Positions 18,345 to 29,421 are shown, counted from the stretch's first letter. The stretch: 58,174 bases of DNA from Phreatobacter sp. (GCF_030691135.1 NZ_JAUYFA010000024.1:1-58174); one strand, 5' to 3'. Program-made: numbers and translations. The notes: generated by a model from the letters alone, not told the origin.

Positions 18345-19529
18345 ATGACCAACGCTCCGCCCGGTACGGGGGGCCCGGACGATCCCGGCTTCGGAATCTA
18401 TGTCCACTGGCCCTTCTGCGCCTCCAAGTGCCCCTATTGCGACTTCAACAGCCATGTTCGCCACGTGGCGCCGGATCAGGCGCGTTTCGTCGCCGCCTTC
18501 GGCCGAGAACTGGCGACAGCGGCGCGGCGCACGCCCGGGCGCACGGTCTCGTCCATTTTCCTCGGCGGCGGCACGCCATCGCTGATGGAGCCCGCGACGG
18601 TCGGCGCAGTTCTAGACGCCATCGCCCGGCTGTGGACCGTCTCGCCCGATTGCGAGGTAACGCTGGAGGCCAATCCGACCAGCGTCGAGGCGGAGCGTTT
18701 CCGCGGTTTCCGCGCCGCCGGGGTCAACCGCGTCTCCCTCGGCGTCCAGGCGCTCGACGATGCCGATCTAAAGAGCCTCGGCCGCACCCATTCGGCCGAC
18801 GAGGCGCTGCGCGCCATCGACGTCGCCCGAAGCCATTTCGACCGCTATTCGTTCGACCTCATCTATGCCCGGCCTGGCCAGACCGAGGCGGGATGGGAGA
18901 CGGAACTGCGGCGCGCCATCGCGGAGGCGGCCGAGCACCTGTCGCTCTACCAGCTCACCATCGAGCCCGACACGATGTTCGAGGCCCTGCACAAGGCCGG
19001 CAAGCTGGCCATGCCCGATGCCGAGATGGGCCGCGTCCTCTACGACCTGACGCAGGCGATCTGCACCGAAGCCGGACTGCCCGCCTACGAGATCTCCAAT
19101 CACGCGCGGCCCGGCGCCGAATGCCGGCACAACCTCATCTACTGGCGCTCCGGCGATTTCGTCGGCGCGGGTCCCGGCGCTCACGGCCGCCTGACGCTCG
19201 GCAACGGCCGGGTGGCGACCTCGACCGAAAGGCACCCCGAGACCTGGCTGGAACGCGTCGAGAAACAGGGCTCCGGCATCGTCGCGGAAGAGCATCTGGT
19301 GCAGATGGAAAATGCCGACGAGTTCCTCGTCATGGGGCTGCGCCTCGCCGAGGGCATCGACCTGTCCCGCTACGAGGCGCTGTCGGGCACGCCGCTCGAC
19401 CCCGAGCGCATCGCCTTTCTCACCGGGGAGGGCTTCGTCCAGCCCCTGCCGGGTGGCCGGCTGAAGGTCACGCCGGCCGGCTTCCCGGTGCTGAACGCGG
19501 TGGTCGCCGACCTCGCGCAACCGGCCTAG
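18345..19529 (+). CDS. hemW: Radical SAM heme chaperone HemW
   Basis: A 394-residue radical SAM protein. The [4Fe-4S] cluster motif CASKCPYC (Cys25, Cys29, Cys32) sits in YVHWPFCASKCPYCDF, the distinctive HemW form with an extra Cys-like pattern. Further on are GGGTPSLM, ANPTS, RVSLGVQ and the heme-binding-region residues near NLIYWRSGDFVGAGPGAHGR, and a C-terminal HemN-like domain. HemW transfers heme to respiratory enzymes and is not the coproporphyrinogen dehydrogenase HemN. Its stop codon overlaps the stop codon of the convergent extensin-like gene (shared bases 19526-19529). Confidence 0.95.
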   Translation: MTNAPPGTGGPDDPGFGIYVHWPFCASKCPYCDFNSHVRHVAPDQARFVAAFGRELATAARRTPGRTVSSIFLGGGTPSLMEPATVGAVLDAIARLWTVSPDCEVTLEANPTSVEAERFRGFRAAGVNRVSLGVQALDDADLKSLGRTHSADEALRAIDVARSHFDRYSFDLIYARPGQTEAGWETELRRAIAEAAEHLSLYQLTIEPDTMFEALHKAGKLAMPDAEMGRVLYDLTQAICTEAGLPAYEISNHARPGAECRHNLIYWRSGDFVGAGPGAHGRLTLGNGRVATSTERHPETWLERVEKQGSGIVAEEHLVQMENADEFLVMGLRLAEGIDLSRYEALSGTPLDPERIAFLTGEGFVQPLPGGRLKVTPAGFPVLNAVVADLAQPA

Positions 19530-20239
19530 CGACAGGCGCGACCGCCGCCGACGTCGAAGTGGAAGTGGTCGTAGTGCAGCGGGTTGTGATCCGGCGACAG
19601 CGTCACGTCGAACCAGACGCAGGCGGCGTCGCGGACGGCGCGCAGGAAGGCGGCGCGGCCGGGATCAGCCGACGACCAGTCGGCGGTCAGTGTCAGCCGT
19701 CGCCCATCCGCCAGTTGAAAGCCCGAGATGTCGATCGCGTCGGCCGTGGCATGGCGGCTGCGCCGTCCGGACGCGGCGTGGTTGATGTTGCGGCAGGCAT
19801 AGGTGCCGAGATGTTCGATGCGCGTGACCGGCGTGCCGAGATGCCGGCGGGCCGCGGCGCCGAGGGCGTGGCGGTCGAGCATGGCGAGGGAGAGTGCCAC
19901 CCGGCAGGTCACGATCACCGGCGACGCGAGGCGGGTCGCCCCGACCGTGGGGGTCCGGACGGCATCGGTGAAGCCGCAGCCCTCGCCCGTGACGCGGTCA
20001 GGCACCGGCTCGAAGGCGATCCCGCCGCGGGTCAGGGCGGCGCGGCAGAGGTCCCCGTCGTCACGCGCGCGGGCGAACTTGAACCGCGTCAGGAAACTTG
20101 GCGTTTCGACGATGTCGAAGGGCGCGAAGGGGTCCCAGCGCGGCGGCAGCACGATGCGCCCGGCAGCGACGAGCGCGCCGGTGACGAGAATGGCGAGGAT
20201 CAGCGGCACGACGAGAAGGCGGGCGATGCGGGCGACCAT
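19526..20239 (-). CDS. Extensin-like C-terminal domain protein
   Basis: A 237-residue protein with an N-terminal membrane segment (about 6-28) and the extensin-like domain found in many rhizobial proteins. This includes the Cys pairs (DLCRAAL, GCGFTDAV, VTCRVAL, YACRNI, ACVWF), the ATADAIDISGF metal-like motif, and the C-terminal HYDHFHFDVG. Asp/His residues in the last two motifs resemble the active site of LAS-type peptidases (D,D-carboxypeptidase fold), so cell-wall hydrolysis is possible. The frame is open to 20290, but the ATG at 20239 starts directly before the membrane helix. The 3' end overlaps hemW tail to tail. Confidence 0.85.
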   Translation of the reverse strand: MVARIARLLVVPLILAILVTGALVAAGRIVLPPRWDPFAPFDIVETPSFLTRFKFARARDDGDLCRAALTRGGIAFEPVPDRVTGEGCGFTDAVRTPTVGATRLASPVIVTCRVALSLAMLDRHALGAAARRHLGTPVTRIEHLGTYACRNINHAASGRRSRHATADAIDISGFQLADGRRLTLTADWSSADPGRAAFLRAVRDAACVWFDVTLSPDHNPLHYDHFHFDVGGGRACR

Positions 20240-20355
20240 GCGCCAGCCTAGCCGGATCGGGGGCCGCAGGCACCGCCTGGGGCGCGGCATGCCGCCGCTG
20301 TCGACCGGCGGCGCACTGCTTGGCTTTTGCCCGCGGAACCGCCTATTTTCGTCCG

Positions 20356-21738
20356 ATGCCGAATGCCTTGCTTCCCTCGATGATCGATACCGCGCCGGCG
20401 ATGCGCAGCCTGCGTCTCGAAACGCTCATCCGCCTGCGCTGGTTCGCCGTGGTCGGCCAGACCACCGCCATCGTCGCGGTCTACTGGGGGCTGAACGCCG
20501 ACCTGCCGCTCGATCTCTGCCTTCTCGCGGTGGCGGCATCGGCCTGGATCAACATCACGCTGCGCCTGCGCTATCCGGCGAACCATCGCCTGTCGCCGCT
20601 GGAGGCCGGGTTCTCGCTGGCCTGGGACATCGTGCAGCTCGCCATGCTGCTCTATCTGACCGGCGGCCTCGAAAACCCGTTCTCCTTCCTGTTTCTCGGC
20701 CCCGTCCTCATTTCGGCGACGTCGCAGCCGCCGCGCACCACCTTGCTGCTCGGTCTCCTCACCGTCGTCTGCGCGACCTTCGTCGGCTATATCCACATGC
20801 CCCTGCCCTGGGAGTGGAAGAACGACCTCAGGCTGCCGCCGCTCTATCTCGTCGGCGTCTATGTGGCGCTGCTGATCTGCCTGTCCTTCATCGGCCTCTA
20901 TGTCTGGCAGGTGGCCGAGGAACAGCGCCAGTTCACCGATGCGCTGACCGCCACCGAACTCGTTCTCGCGCGCGAGCAGCATCTCTCGCAGCTCGACGGC
21001 CTCGCCGCAGCCGCCGCCCACGAACTCGGCACGCCGCTCGCCACCATCGCCCTGGTCACCAAGGAACTCTCCGGCGTCCTGCCGAAGGACGGCCCCATTG
21101 GCGACGACATGACCCTGCTTCGCGAGCAGGTCCAGCGGTGTCGCGACATCCTCGCCAAGCTCAAGAGCCTGTCGAGCGGCGATGCGCCCTTCGACACGAT
21201 GTCGCTGGCCCAACTGATCGAGGAAGTGGCCCAGCCGCACCGCTTCTTCGGCATCGCCATCACCGTCGACCTGCCCGACAAGCGCGAGGGCGAACCGCTC
21301 ATCGCCCGCAATCCCGGTCTGCTCTACGGCCTCGGCAACATCGTCGAGAACGCCGTCGATTTCGCGCGGTCCTCGGTGGTGATCGCGGCCCGCTGGGACC
21401 AGGAGAGCGTGACGGTCACCATCATCGACGACGGTCCGGGACTTGCGCCCGACATTATCGAACGCATCGGCGAGCCCTACCTGACCCGCCGCGGCAAGGG
21501 GCTCGGCCGCAGCCGCCGAGCCTCCGCGACGGAGGATCCGGGCGAGGAGAAGGCGGGCATGGGGCTCGGGGTCTTCATCGCCAAGACCCTGCTGCAGCGC
21601 TCCGGCGCGCGCGTCACCTACCGCAACCGGCCGGGGCTCGAGACCGGCGCGGTCGTCGAGGTGACCTGGCCGCGCAGCGCCTTCGGATCGGCAGCGAGCG
21701 GCGGATCGTCGCGGCTGCAAGTGGCCGCGACGCCTTGA
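20356..21738 (+). CDS. regB: Redox-sensing histidine kinase RegB/ActS/PrrB
   Basis: A 460-residue sensor kinase of the RegB family. Six hydrophobic helices occupy about 25-185, including the ubiquinone-sensing loop heptapeptide GGLENPF (103-109). The H-box AAAAHELGTPLAT carries the phosphorylated His222. The redox cysteine conserved in RegB lies in REQVQRCRD (Cys262). N, D and G boxes follow (NIVENAVDFA, DDGPGL, GMGLGVFIAKTLL). It phosphorylates RegA under reducing conditions to control respiration, carbon and nitrogen fixation genes. regA follows after 77 bases. A TTG at 20320 could extend the protein by 12 residues. Confidence 0.96.
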   Translation: MPNALLPSMIDTAPAMRSLRLETLIRLRWFAVVGQTTAIVAVYWGLNADLPLDLCLLAVAASAWINITLRLRYPANHRLSPLEAGFSLAWDIVQLAMLLYLTGGLENPFSFLFLGPVLISATSQPPRTTLLLGLLTVVCATFVGYIHMPLPWEWKNDLRLPPLYLVGVYVALLICLSFIGLYVWQVAEEQRQFTDALTATELVLAREQHLSQLDGLAAAAAHELGTPLATIALVTKELSGVLPKDGPIGDDMTLLREQVQRCRDILAKLKSLSSGDAPFDTMSLAQLIEEVAQPHRFFGIAITVDLPDKREGEPLIARNPGLLYGLGNIVENAVDFARSSVVIAARWDQESVTVTIIDDGPGLAPDIIERIGEPYLTRRGKGLGRSRRASATEDPGEEKAGMGLGVFIAKTLLQRSGARVTYRNRPGLETGAVVEVTWPRSAFGSAASGGSSRLQVAATP

Positions 21739-21815
21739 GGTGAGAGGCCCGCGACCCTACATCGCGTGTCGACGCAGTAGCCAGTGATAGTTCCCCTCAC
21801 CGAGGAGAGAGACCG

Positions 21816-22388
21816 ATGCTTCCGACCGAGTCCGGCACGCAGACGCCCGAGTTTGCGCTTCCCGCGGATCGCTCCCTCCTCCTTGTCGATGACGACAAGC
21901 CGTTCCTGCAGCGCCTCTGCCGCGCGATGGAGGCCCGCGGCTTCCAGGTCACCGCCGCCGAGAGCGTCGCCGAAGGGCTCGCCGCCGTCGCGGCCCGGCC
22001 GCCGGCCTTCGCGGTCGTCGACATGCGCCTCGGCGACGGCAACGGGCTCGACGTCATCTCCGCACTGAAAGAGGCCCGCCCCGAAGCCCGCGGCGTGATC
22101 CTCACCGGCTATGGCAATATCGCCACCGCAGTGACGGCGGTGAAGCTCGGCGCCGTCGACTATCTCGCCAAGCCCGCCGACGCCGACGAGGTCTTCGCCG
22201 CGCTGCTCGCCGTCGCCGGCAAGTCCGCCGACCTCCCCGAGAACCCGATGTCGGCCGACCGCGTGCGCTGGGAGCACATCCAGCGCATCTACGAACTGTG
22301 CAGCCGCAACGTGTCGGAAACCGCCCGCCGCCTCGGGATGCACCGCCGCACGCTCCAGCGCATCCTCGCCAAGCGCGCCCCGCGCTGA
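21816..22388 (+). CDS. regA: Response regulator RegA/ActR/PrrA
   Basis: A 190-residue response regulator. The receiver domain (about 18-135) has the acidic pair at DDDK, phospho-acceptor Asp69 in VVDMRLGDG, Thr97 and Lys119 (AKP). The C-terminal Fis-type helix-turn-helix VSETARRLGMHRRTLQRIL (about 165-185) is the near-invariant RegA DNA-binding motif. A GGAGAGAGA ribosome-binding site precedes the ATG. It pairs with the upstream regB in the same orientation. The target genes are not visible here. Confidence 0.97.
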   Translation: MLPTESGTQTPEFALPADRSLLLVDDDKPFLQRLCRAMEARGFQVTAAESVAEGLAAVAARPPAFAVVDMRLGDGNGLDVISALKEARPEARGVILTGYGNIATAVTAVKLGAVDYLAKPADADEVFAALLAVAGKSADLPENPMSADRVRWEHIQRIYELCSRNVSETARRLGMHRRTLQRILAKRAPR

Positions 22389-22445
22389 CGAAGAAGCTGC
22401 CTGCCGGTCGCCGGGAGCCACGCGGGACAACCCCCTCGTTTCCCC

Positions 22446-22934
22446 TCAGAGATCCGTCAAGCCCCGCGCCTGCGGGTCGCAGAGAAGCGTCATCCGCCCT
22501 GCCGCAGCCCGCGCGAAGCGCAGCATCATCACCTTGCGCGTCGGCGCTGACAGCGCAAAGGCCTCGCCCTCGCGCATCAGGTCGGCACCATGGGCGTCGG
22601 CGAGAATGAGGCCGGCATCCTCCGGCAGCAGGTCGGCGGGAAAGTCCGGCGCGACGGCGAAGAGCACGCGGTCGGCATGGGCCCGGTAGTCGCTCCACTT
22701 GCGGTCGGCCCGGAAATCCTCGACCGACGACTTGATCTCGACGATCCACAGCGTGCCTTTGCGCGACAGCGCCGTCAGGTCGGCGCGGCGGCCGGACGGC
22801 AATGCCAGCTCCGGCACGACGGCGAAATCCATCGCCGCCAGCAACCGGGTCGCGCCACGCGCGATGGCGAGCGCGCGCTCGGACTGGCGGCGGTCGGCGG
22901 CCGGCACGATCGGCGCGGATTGGTTTCGATTCAT
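22446..22934 (-). CDS. mmcB: MmcB family DNA repair protein
   Basis: A 162-residue protein with a PD-(D/E)XK nuclease-like core: RRADLTAL, then IVEIKSSVEDFRADRKW, giving the D...EIK motif, with SDYRAHADRVLFAV after it. This matches the MmcB family, induced by DNA damage in Caulobacter and linked to the ImuBC mutasome pathway. The frame continues upstream to 22982, but those extra residues overlap the DUF1801 gene. The ATG at 22934 gives the expected start. No SOS box was recognised by eye. Confidence 0.87.
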   Translation of the reverse strand: MNRNQSAPIVPAADRRQSERALAIARGATRLLAAMDFAVVPELALPSGRRADLTALSRKGTLWIVEIKSSVEDFRADRKWSDYRAHADRVLFAVAPDFPADLLPEDAGLILADAHGADLMREGEAFALSAPTRKVMMLRFARAAAGRMTLLCDPQARGLTDL

Positions 22935-22978
22935 GGCGCCATCATGCCTTAGGCCGCGAGCGGGCAGAAGACCGGCGC

Positions 22979-23440
22979 TCAATCCCGACCCGACCGCTTG
23001 CGGGCGTGATAGGTCAGGGCCAGCGCGATACAGTGGCGGAGCGCCGCCTCTGGCAGGGGCTCGTCAGCATCGAAGACCACGGCGCGGCGGCCGAGGAAGG
23101 TCAGCTCATCGGGGTAGAGCAGGCGGAAGCTGGCGATCAGATCGGTCTGGCAGTGGACATAGAGCGCATAGTGCCGGCCGGACGGCTTGAGCTGATCGAT
23201 GCGGATCGTGGTACCGCTGCTGGGCTGCGTCGCCCGGTAGCTCGGCTGGCCCCATTTCAACGTCTCCTCGATCACGCCGACGCCCGGCGTTCCGGCGGCA
23301 GTCGCCAGGATGAGCGCGCGCAGCGCCAGCAGCCTGGCTCGGACGTCCTGCGGGTAGCGGTCGAAGACCGCATCGACAGCGCTGCCGTCCTTTGGCTGGG
23401 CGGTCCTTGCCGTCGCCGCCCCGATGGATCTGGTGGTCAT
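22979..23440 (-). CDS. DUF1801 domain protein
   Basis: A 153-residue protein with the DUF1801 (YdhG-like) fold: FDRYPQDVRARLLALRALI, ETLKWGQPSYR, LYVHCQTDLIASFRLLYPDEL, and a final ALTYHARKR helix. The function of this small domain is unknown; the fold resembles ligand-binding proteins. It lies 45 bases upstream of mmcB on the same strand, so they may be co-transcribed, and it is divergent from rpsO. Confidence 0.85.
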   Translation of the reverse strand: MTTRSIGAATARTAQPKDGSAVDAVFDRYPQDVRARLLALRALILATAAGTPGVGVIEETLKWGQPSYRATQPSSGTTIRIDQLKPSGRHYALYVHCQTDLIASFRLLYPDELTFLGRRAVVFDADEPLPEAALRHCIALALTYHARKRSGRD

Positions 23441-23484
23441 GTCCGTCTCCGGCTGCAGCCTTGGCCAGACAAGCGGCGCCGCGC

Positions 23485-23512
23485 TTCCCTTTGGGCAAAT
23501 TTCGTGTATAAG
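23485..23512 (+). promoter_or_regulatory. Candidate rpsO promoter
   Basis: A TATAAG -10-like hexamer at 23507-23512 is preceded, 16 bases upstream, by TTCCCT as a weak -35. This is the AT-rich patch in the DUF1801-rpsO divergent gap and lies 138 bases before the rpsO start. Assigned by eye only. Confidence 0.4.
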
Positions 23513-23649
23513 CCGCCCCTTCGGCAGCGCCTGACGGTGCCGCCGATCCGCGAGACCGATCTTCCAAACATTCTCCCGGACTCATCCGACCATGCTGGAC
23601 GACATCCCGGCACGGCCGCAAGACCAACACCCGTCATAAGGAATGCCCG

Positions 23650-23919
23650 ATGTCGATTTCCGACGCCCGCAAGGCCGAACTGATCCTCGAATATGCCACC
23701 AAGACCGGCGACACCGGCTCGCCCGAAGTCCAGGTGGCCATTCTCACCGAGCGCATCACCAACCTGACCGACCACTTCAAGACCCACGCCAAGGACAACC
23801 ATTCCCGCCGCGGTCTCCTGAAGATGGTCTCCGCCCGTCGTTCGCTCCTCGACTACGTCAAGCGCAAGGACGAGGCCCGCTACAAGTCGCTCATCGAGCG
23901 CCTCGGCATCCGCCGCTGA
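23650..23919 (+). CDS. rpsO: 30S ribosomal protein S15
   Basis: An 89-residue primary 16S rRNA-binding protein of the small subunit platform. The sequence is textbook S15: [34 protein letters not shown], and [12 protein letters not shown], ending RLGIRR. It is encoded directly upstream of pnp, the widely conserved rpsO-pnp order, with a 254-base spacer that contains two hairpins. The ATG at 23650 follows AAGGAATG, giving a good ribosome-binding site. In E. coli S15 represses its own translation through a leader structure; whether that occurs here is not shown. Confidence 0.99.
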   Translation: MSISDARKAELILEYATKTGDTGSPEVQVAILTERITNLTDHFKTHAKDNHSRRGLLKMVSARRSLLDYVKRKDEARYKSLIERLGIRR

Positions 23920-23930
23920 ACTGATCGGAC

Positions 23931-23959
23931 CGGCCCCGGCGGACCACCGCACGGGGCCG
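23931..23959 (+). terminator. Hairpin after rpsO
   Basis: An 8-bp stem (CGGCCCCG with CGGGGCCG) with a 13-base loop starts 11 bases after the rpsO stop. No T-run follows. It probably acts as an attenuator or 3'-end stabiliser between rpsO and pnp. Confidence 0.5.
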
Positions 23960-24082
23960 AGCCGTATTCCGGGCTTCCGATTTTCGGGATGCCCTTCTTC
24001 CATCGCAGGCCGCGACCCGCGCGACCTGCGCGCCAACAAGGCCAATCCACTGGACGACACGACCGCCATGGCAGGATCGCAA

Positions 24083-24118
24083 GGGGCTCGGGATCGCTAG
24101 ATCCTGAGAGCGAGCCCC
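24083..24118 (+). promoter_or_regulatory. Compound hairpin upstream of pnp (possible RNase III/PNPase control site)
   Basis: Outer 8-bp arms (GGGGCTCG with CGAGCCCC) enclose an inner 5-bp arm pair (GGATC with GATCC) around a 4-base loop, with a 6-base bulge on the 3' side. It sits 55 bases before the pnp start. In E. coli an RNase III-cut hairpin in the same spacer mediates PNPase autocontrol, so an analogous role is inferred. Confidence 0.55.
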
Positions 24119-24173
24119 TCGCCGTCTTGCGCATGGCCGTCGGCCGTCCGATCCGTCCGAGAAAGGAAACAAG

Positions 24174-26318
<2,145 letters not shown>

Positions 26319-26348
26319 TCCTCGGCCTCACTGGCTTCAGGGAATCAG

Positions 26349-26375
26349 AAAGGGCGGCCCTCGGGTCGCCCTTTT
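26349..26375 (+). terminator. Rho-independent terminator of rpsO-pnp
   Basis: An 8-bp stem (AAAGGGCG with CGCCCTTT) with a 10-base loop lies 30 bases after the pnp stop and is followed by TTCTC. It is the clearest intrinsic terminator in the window and also separates pnp from the convergent hydrolase gene. Confidence 0.85.
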
Positions 26376-26385
26376 CTCATGGCGG

Positions 26386-27225
26386 TCAGGCGCCGAAGAA
26401 AGCCGTGACGTCGTCGAGCACCGGCGTCCAGCGCATCAGCGGCGCCAGCGCCAGCACCGTGCCCGCATGGCCGACGCCGTCATATCTGCGCACGGTGACC
26501 GGTACACCGGCAGCGCCGAGGCGGGCCGCCAGCGCCTCCGTGTTGCGCGGCAGGACCGTCGTGTCGGCCGTGCCCGTGCCGAGGAAGATGCGCGGCGCCC
26601 CGCGCCGGGCAAAGGTGATCGGCTGCGTCTCGGCAGGATTGCGCACCGCGCCGAAGGCGGCCTGGGTGACGCCGCCCTCGAACGGCAGAAAGTCGTAGGG
26701 GCCGGACAGGCCCGCCGCCGCCTGCACCGCCGAACGCGGCACGCCGGCGCGGGCGAGATAGCGCGGATCGAGCGCCAGCATCATGGCGTTGTAGGCCCCC
26801 GCCGAATGGCCGGCGAGGAAGATCCGCCCGGGATCGCCGCCATAGCGCGCGATGTGGGTTTGCACATGGCCAAGCGCCCGCGCGCCGTCGTCGATGAAGG
26901 CGGGGAAACGGACCTCGGGCACGAGGCGATAGTCGGCGACGACCGTGACATAGCCGCGCGAGGCGAAGGCCTCACCGGCAAAGCCGTAGGTGCTCTTCGC
27001 CCCGCTCGACCAGGACCCGCCATAGATGAAGAACACCACCGGGCTGCGGGACGCACCGCCCCGTGGCAGATAGATGTCGAGGCGCTGGCGCGGATCCGGT
27101 CCGAAGGGAACGTCGCGGGTCGGCAGGTCCCGGCCGAGGGCCGGAGCCGCCGGCAGGACGAGCCCTGCGGTCGCACCGACAATGAGGCCCGACACGGCGC
27201 GACGGGAAAGAGGCGGATGCGTCAT
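26386..27225 (-). CDS. Exported alpha/beta hydrolase (esterase/lipase-like)
   Basis: A 279-residue hydrolase. The N-terminus has a twin-arginine-like signal (SRRAVSGLIVG, about 8-17) and a hydrophobic stretch ending near residue 30. The oxyanion motif YGGSW is at 68-72, nucleophile elbow GHSAG gives Ser141, and Asp221 (GTADTT) and His253 (GVGHAG) complete the triad. This pattern fits the BD-FAE/HSL-like carboxylesterases. The frame is open upstream to 27531, but the Ala/Arg/Pro-rich extension is non-native. The real substrate is unknown. It is convergent with pnp. Confidence 0.88.
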   Translation of the reverse strand: MTHPPLSRRAVSGLIVGATAGLVLPAAPALGRDLPTRDVPFGPDPRQRLDIYLPRGGASRSPVVFFIYGGSWSSGAKSTYGFAGEAFASRGYVTVVADYRLVPEVRFPAFIDDGARALGHVQTHIARYGGDPGRIFLAGHSAGAYNAMMLALDPRYLARAGVPRSAVQAAAGLSGPYDFLPFEGGVTQAAFGAVRNPAETQPITFARRGAPRIFLGTGTADTTVLPRNTEALAARLGAAGVPVTVRRYDGVGHAGTVLALAPLMRWTPVLDDVTAFFGA

Positions 27226-27325
27226 GCGGGCGGCTCCTGCTGCGGCGTCTGCTGCAGGTAACACCGCGGAGCACCATTTGGTTGCACCCTCACCCGGTCG
27301 TGGCGCGGAGCCGCCTCCTTCCCCG

Positions 27326-27970
27326 TCAATTGGCCGCGAAGCAGTAGATGCGGCCATCACCCCCGGTGGCGCGCAGCGAGGGCATGTCGCAGCCGCGCGA
27401 GCCGTGCGAGGTGTTCCAGGACAGCGCCGGCGGCTCGGTGTTGAGCCCCATGCGGTCGTGGTGGCCGACCATGGCCGAGCCTTCGCCGTTCTTCGTCCAG
27501 TTGCCGCAGGTCCGGTCGGCATCGCCGGCAAAGGCGGTGCCGTCGGCCTGGCTGCCGGTGAGGATATCGTGCTGGTTCGGCGTGTCGCCGCGGCCGTTCA
27601 CCACTGCGCCGGCCTCGGTCAGCGCCGTCTGCTTGGTCAGGTTGTTGGTGCCGTGGAGCTCGGCGACGCTGGCGGCGATGACGACGCCGCGGGCATTGGC
27701 CCAGGGGCCCGCGCCGATGCGGTCACGCGCGTTGACCGCGCCGGCTCCCTGCGTCGACAGATAGGCACGCCAGGTCCGGTTGCCGGCCCCCGCCGCGGCG
27801 GCGAGCGTCTGGCAATGCCGGTCGGCACCTGCGAGCCCGCCCAGATTGCCGCCGTCGAGCGGCGCGGAGGTGATGAAGAACCCCATCGGAGCCTGCTGGG
27901 CCGCCGCCGGGCCTGCCAGACATACCAGCGCCCCGACGCCCATGAGCGCCATTCCTAACCGTGCTGCCAT
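27326..27970 (-). CDS. Secreted lectin-like protein
   Basis: A 214-residue exported protein with a signal peptide (about 1-25, ending PAAAQQ) and a Gly/Asn/Trp-rich domain. Recurrent features are DGGNLGGLAGADRHC, TWRAYLST, CGNWT and RIYCFAAN, with four cysteines likely forming disulfides. The pattern resembles the collagenase NC10/endostatin-like or C-type lectin-like domain of secreted bacterial proteins. Ligand unknown. The ATG at 27970 is preceded by GAGGAG, which decides it over the longer frame to 28009. It stands alone between the hydrolase and malonyl-CoA decarboxylase genes. Confidence 0.8.
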   Translation of the reverse strand: MAARLGMALMGVGALVCLAGPAAAQQAPMGFFITSAPLDGGNLGGLAGADRHCQTLAAAAGAGNRTWRAYLSTQGAGAVNARDRIGAGPWANARGVVIAASVAELHGTNNLTKQTALTEAGAVVNGRGDTPNQHDILTGSQADGTAFAGDADRTCGNWTKNGEGSAMVGHHDRMGLNTEPPALSWNTSHGSRGCDMPSLRATGGDGRIYCFAAN

Positions 27971-28092
27971 CGTGATCTCCTCGCCTCGGCGATGCCTTTT
28001 CCGGCTCAAGGCCCGGCATCTGCCGAAAGCCTAGGAAGCGTCGGACGGGCGACCAAGACACAGGTCGGTGAGACAGGTAACGCTGTAACGCC

Positions 28093-29421
28093 TCAGCTTC
28101 GCGCTTCCGCCAGCTTGCGCACCGAGGAACCGGCGACGACCTCACGGCGCTCGGCATAGGCCTCGTGGTTCTCCTCGATGCGGCCGAGATCGTAGAGGTA
28201 GTTGACCATCACCCCGTGGGACTGGCCAAGGCCCGCCTCCGACAGGTCGGCGCCGGCATTGATCCGCTCCAGCCGGGCGCCGTTGCCGAGATGGAAGCGC
28301 GCCACCGGGTCGAGCGGCCGGTTGCCGGTGGTCTTAGCGGTGAGGAAATAGCGCGCCGCGCACCGCGCCAGCAGCTTGTCGACCTTCTGGGCGCGGGCGC
28401 TGTCGGCGCGCCAGTCGGGGGCGTCCAGCGCCGTCAGAACCTGGCGGTCCTCCTCCAGCAGGAATCCGGTCTCGGTCTTGCGCTCCCTGGCGAGCCATTT
28501 GGCGAAGCCCGGCACCGGCGACAGCGTCACGAAGGTGGTCAGCTTCGGCAGTTCCCGCTTCAGCTCCTCCACCACCTGCTTGATCAGGAGGGAGCCGAAC
28601 GAGATGCCGGCGAGCCCCGTCTGGCAGTTGGAGATGGAATAGAAGACCGCGACGCGCGCCTCGTCGGCGGCGAGCGGCGTGCCGCCTTCCGCGATCAGCG
28701 GGCCGATGGCGGCGGGGATGTCGACCGTCAGCGCCACCTCGACGAAGATCAGCGGCTCGTCGTCGAGACGCGGATGGAAGAAGGCGTAGCAGCGTCGGTC
28801 CACGGGCTCGAGCCGGCGGCGCAGCTCGTCCCAGTCACGGATCTCGTGGACCGCCTCGTAGCGGATGATCTTTTCCAGGATATTGGCCGGCGTCGTCCAG
28901 TCGATGCGCCTCACGACGAGGAACCCCCGATTGAACCAGGACGAGAACAGGTGGACGAGGTCGTCGTCCAGCACCTTCAGATCGGGATGGGCGGGCAGCG
29001 CGGCAAGGAGGTCGTCGCGCATCCGCACGAGGGCGGCGGTACCGCGCGGCGCCAGATTGAGGCGACGGATCAGCTCCTGCCGACGCGGTTCGGCAGCGGC
29101 GTGGAGGGTAGCGGCGGCAGCCGGAGAGGGATCCGCCTGGTAGGCGGCGATGGCGGCGTCGAGCTTGCCGCGGTCGGCACCGAACCCTTCGGCGAAGTCG
29201 CGCAGCACGGCGAGGCGTCCGGCGTCGTCGAGGAGACGGTAGCCGTCGAGAATGTCGCGCGCCACCGCTGTGCCGGAGGCCTCCCCCCGTCGCGACAGGA
29301 GCGCGCGCCCCAGCGCCACGACGTCGGACGCCTTGCGGGGCTGCAGTTCGGCCGGCTTCCAGCCGATGAGCTCACGGCTGCGGCGCGAGACGGTCGCCAG
29401 CATGTCGGTGACGAAGGTCAT
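28093..29421 (-). CDS. Malonyl-CoA decarboxylase
   Basis: A 442-residue enzyme that converts malonyl-CoA to acetyl-CoA and CO2, removing malonyl-CoA or serving malonate use. It has the N-terminal helical domain (about 1-170) and the C-terminal GNAT-like catalytic domain: FVEVALT, YSISNCQTGLAGISFG, TFVTLSPVPGFAKWL, and the conserved DPVARFHLGNGA with the catalytic His. The length is typical of rhizobial MCD. No malonyl-CoA synthetase or malonate transporter genes are adjacent. The start could also be the ATG six codons downstream. Confidence 0.95.
   Translation of the reverse strand: MTFVTDMLATVSRRSRELIGWKPAELQPRKASDVVALGRALLSRRGEASGTAVARDILDGYRLLDDAGRLAVLRDFAEGFGADRGKLDAAIAAYQADPSPAAAATLHAAAEPRRQELIRRLNLAPRGTAALVRMRDDLLAALPAHPDLKVLDDDLVHLFSSWFNRGFLVVRRIDWTTPANILEKIIRYEAVHEIRDWDELRRRLEPVDRRCYAFFHPRLDDEPLIFVEVALTVDIPAAIGPLIAEGGTPLAADEARVAVFYSISNCQTGLAGISFGSLLIKQVVEELKRELPKLTTFVTLSPVPGFAKWLARERKTETGFLLEEDRQVLTALDAPDWRADSARAQKVDKLLARCAARYFLTAKTTGNRPLDPVARFHLGNGARLERINAGADLSEAGLGQSHGVMVNYLYDLGRIEENHEAYAERREVVAGSSVRKLAEARS

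Noticed and set aside
18428-20251. A 607-codon rightward frame across hemW and the extensin-like gene
   Set aside because: It is a shifted-frame shadow of hemW continuing antisense to the extensin-like gene. It has no motifs.
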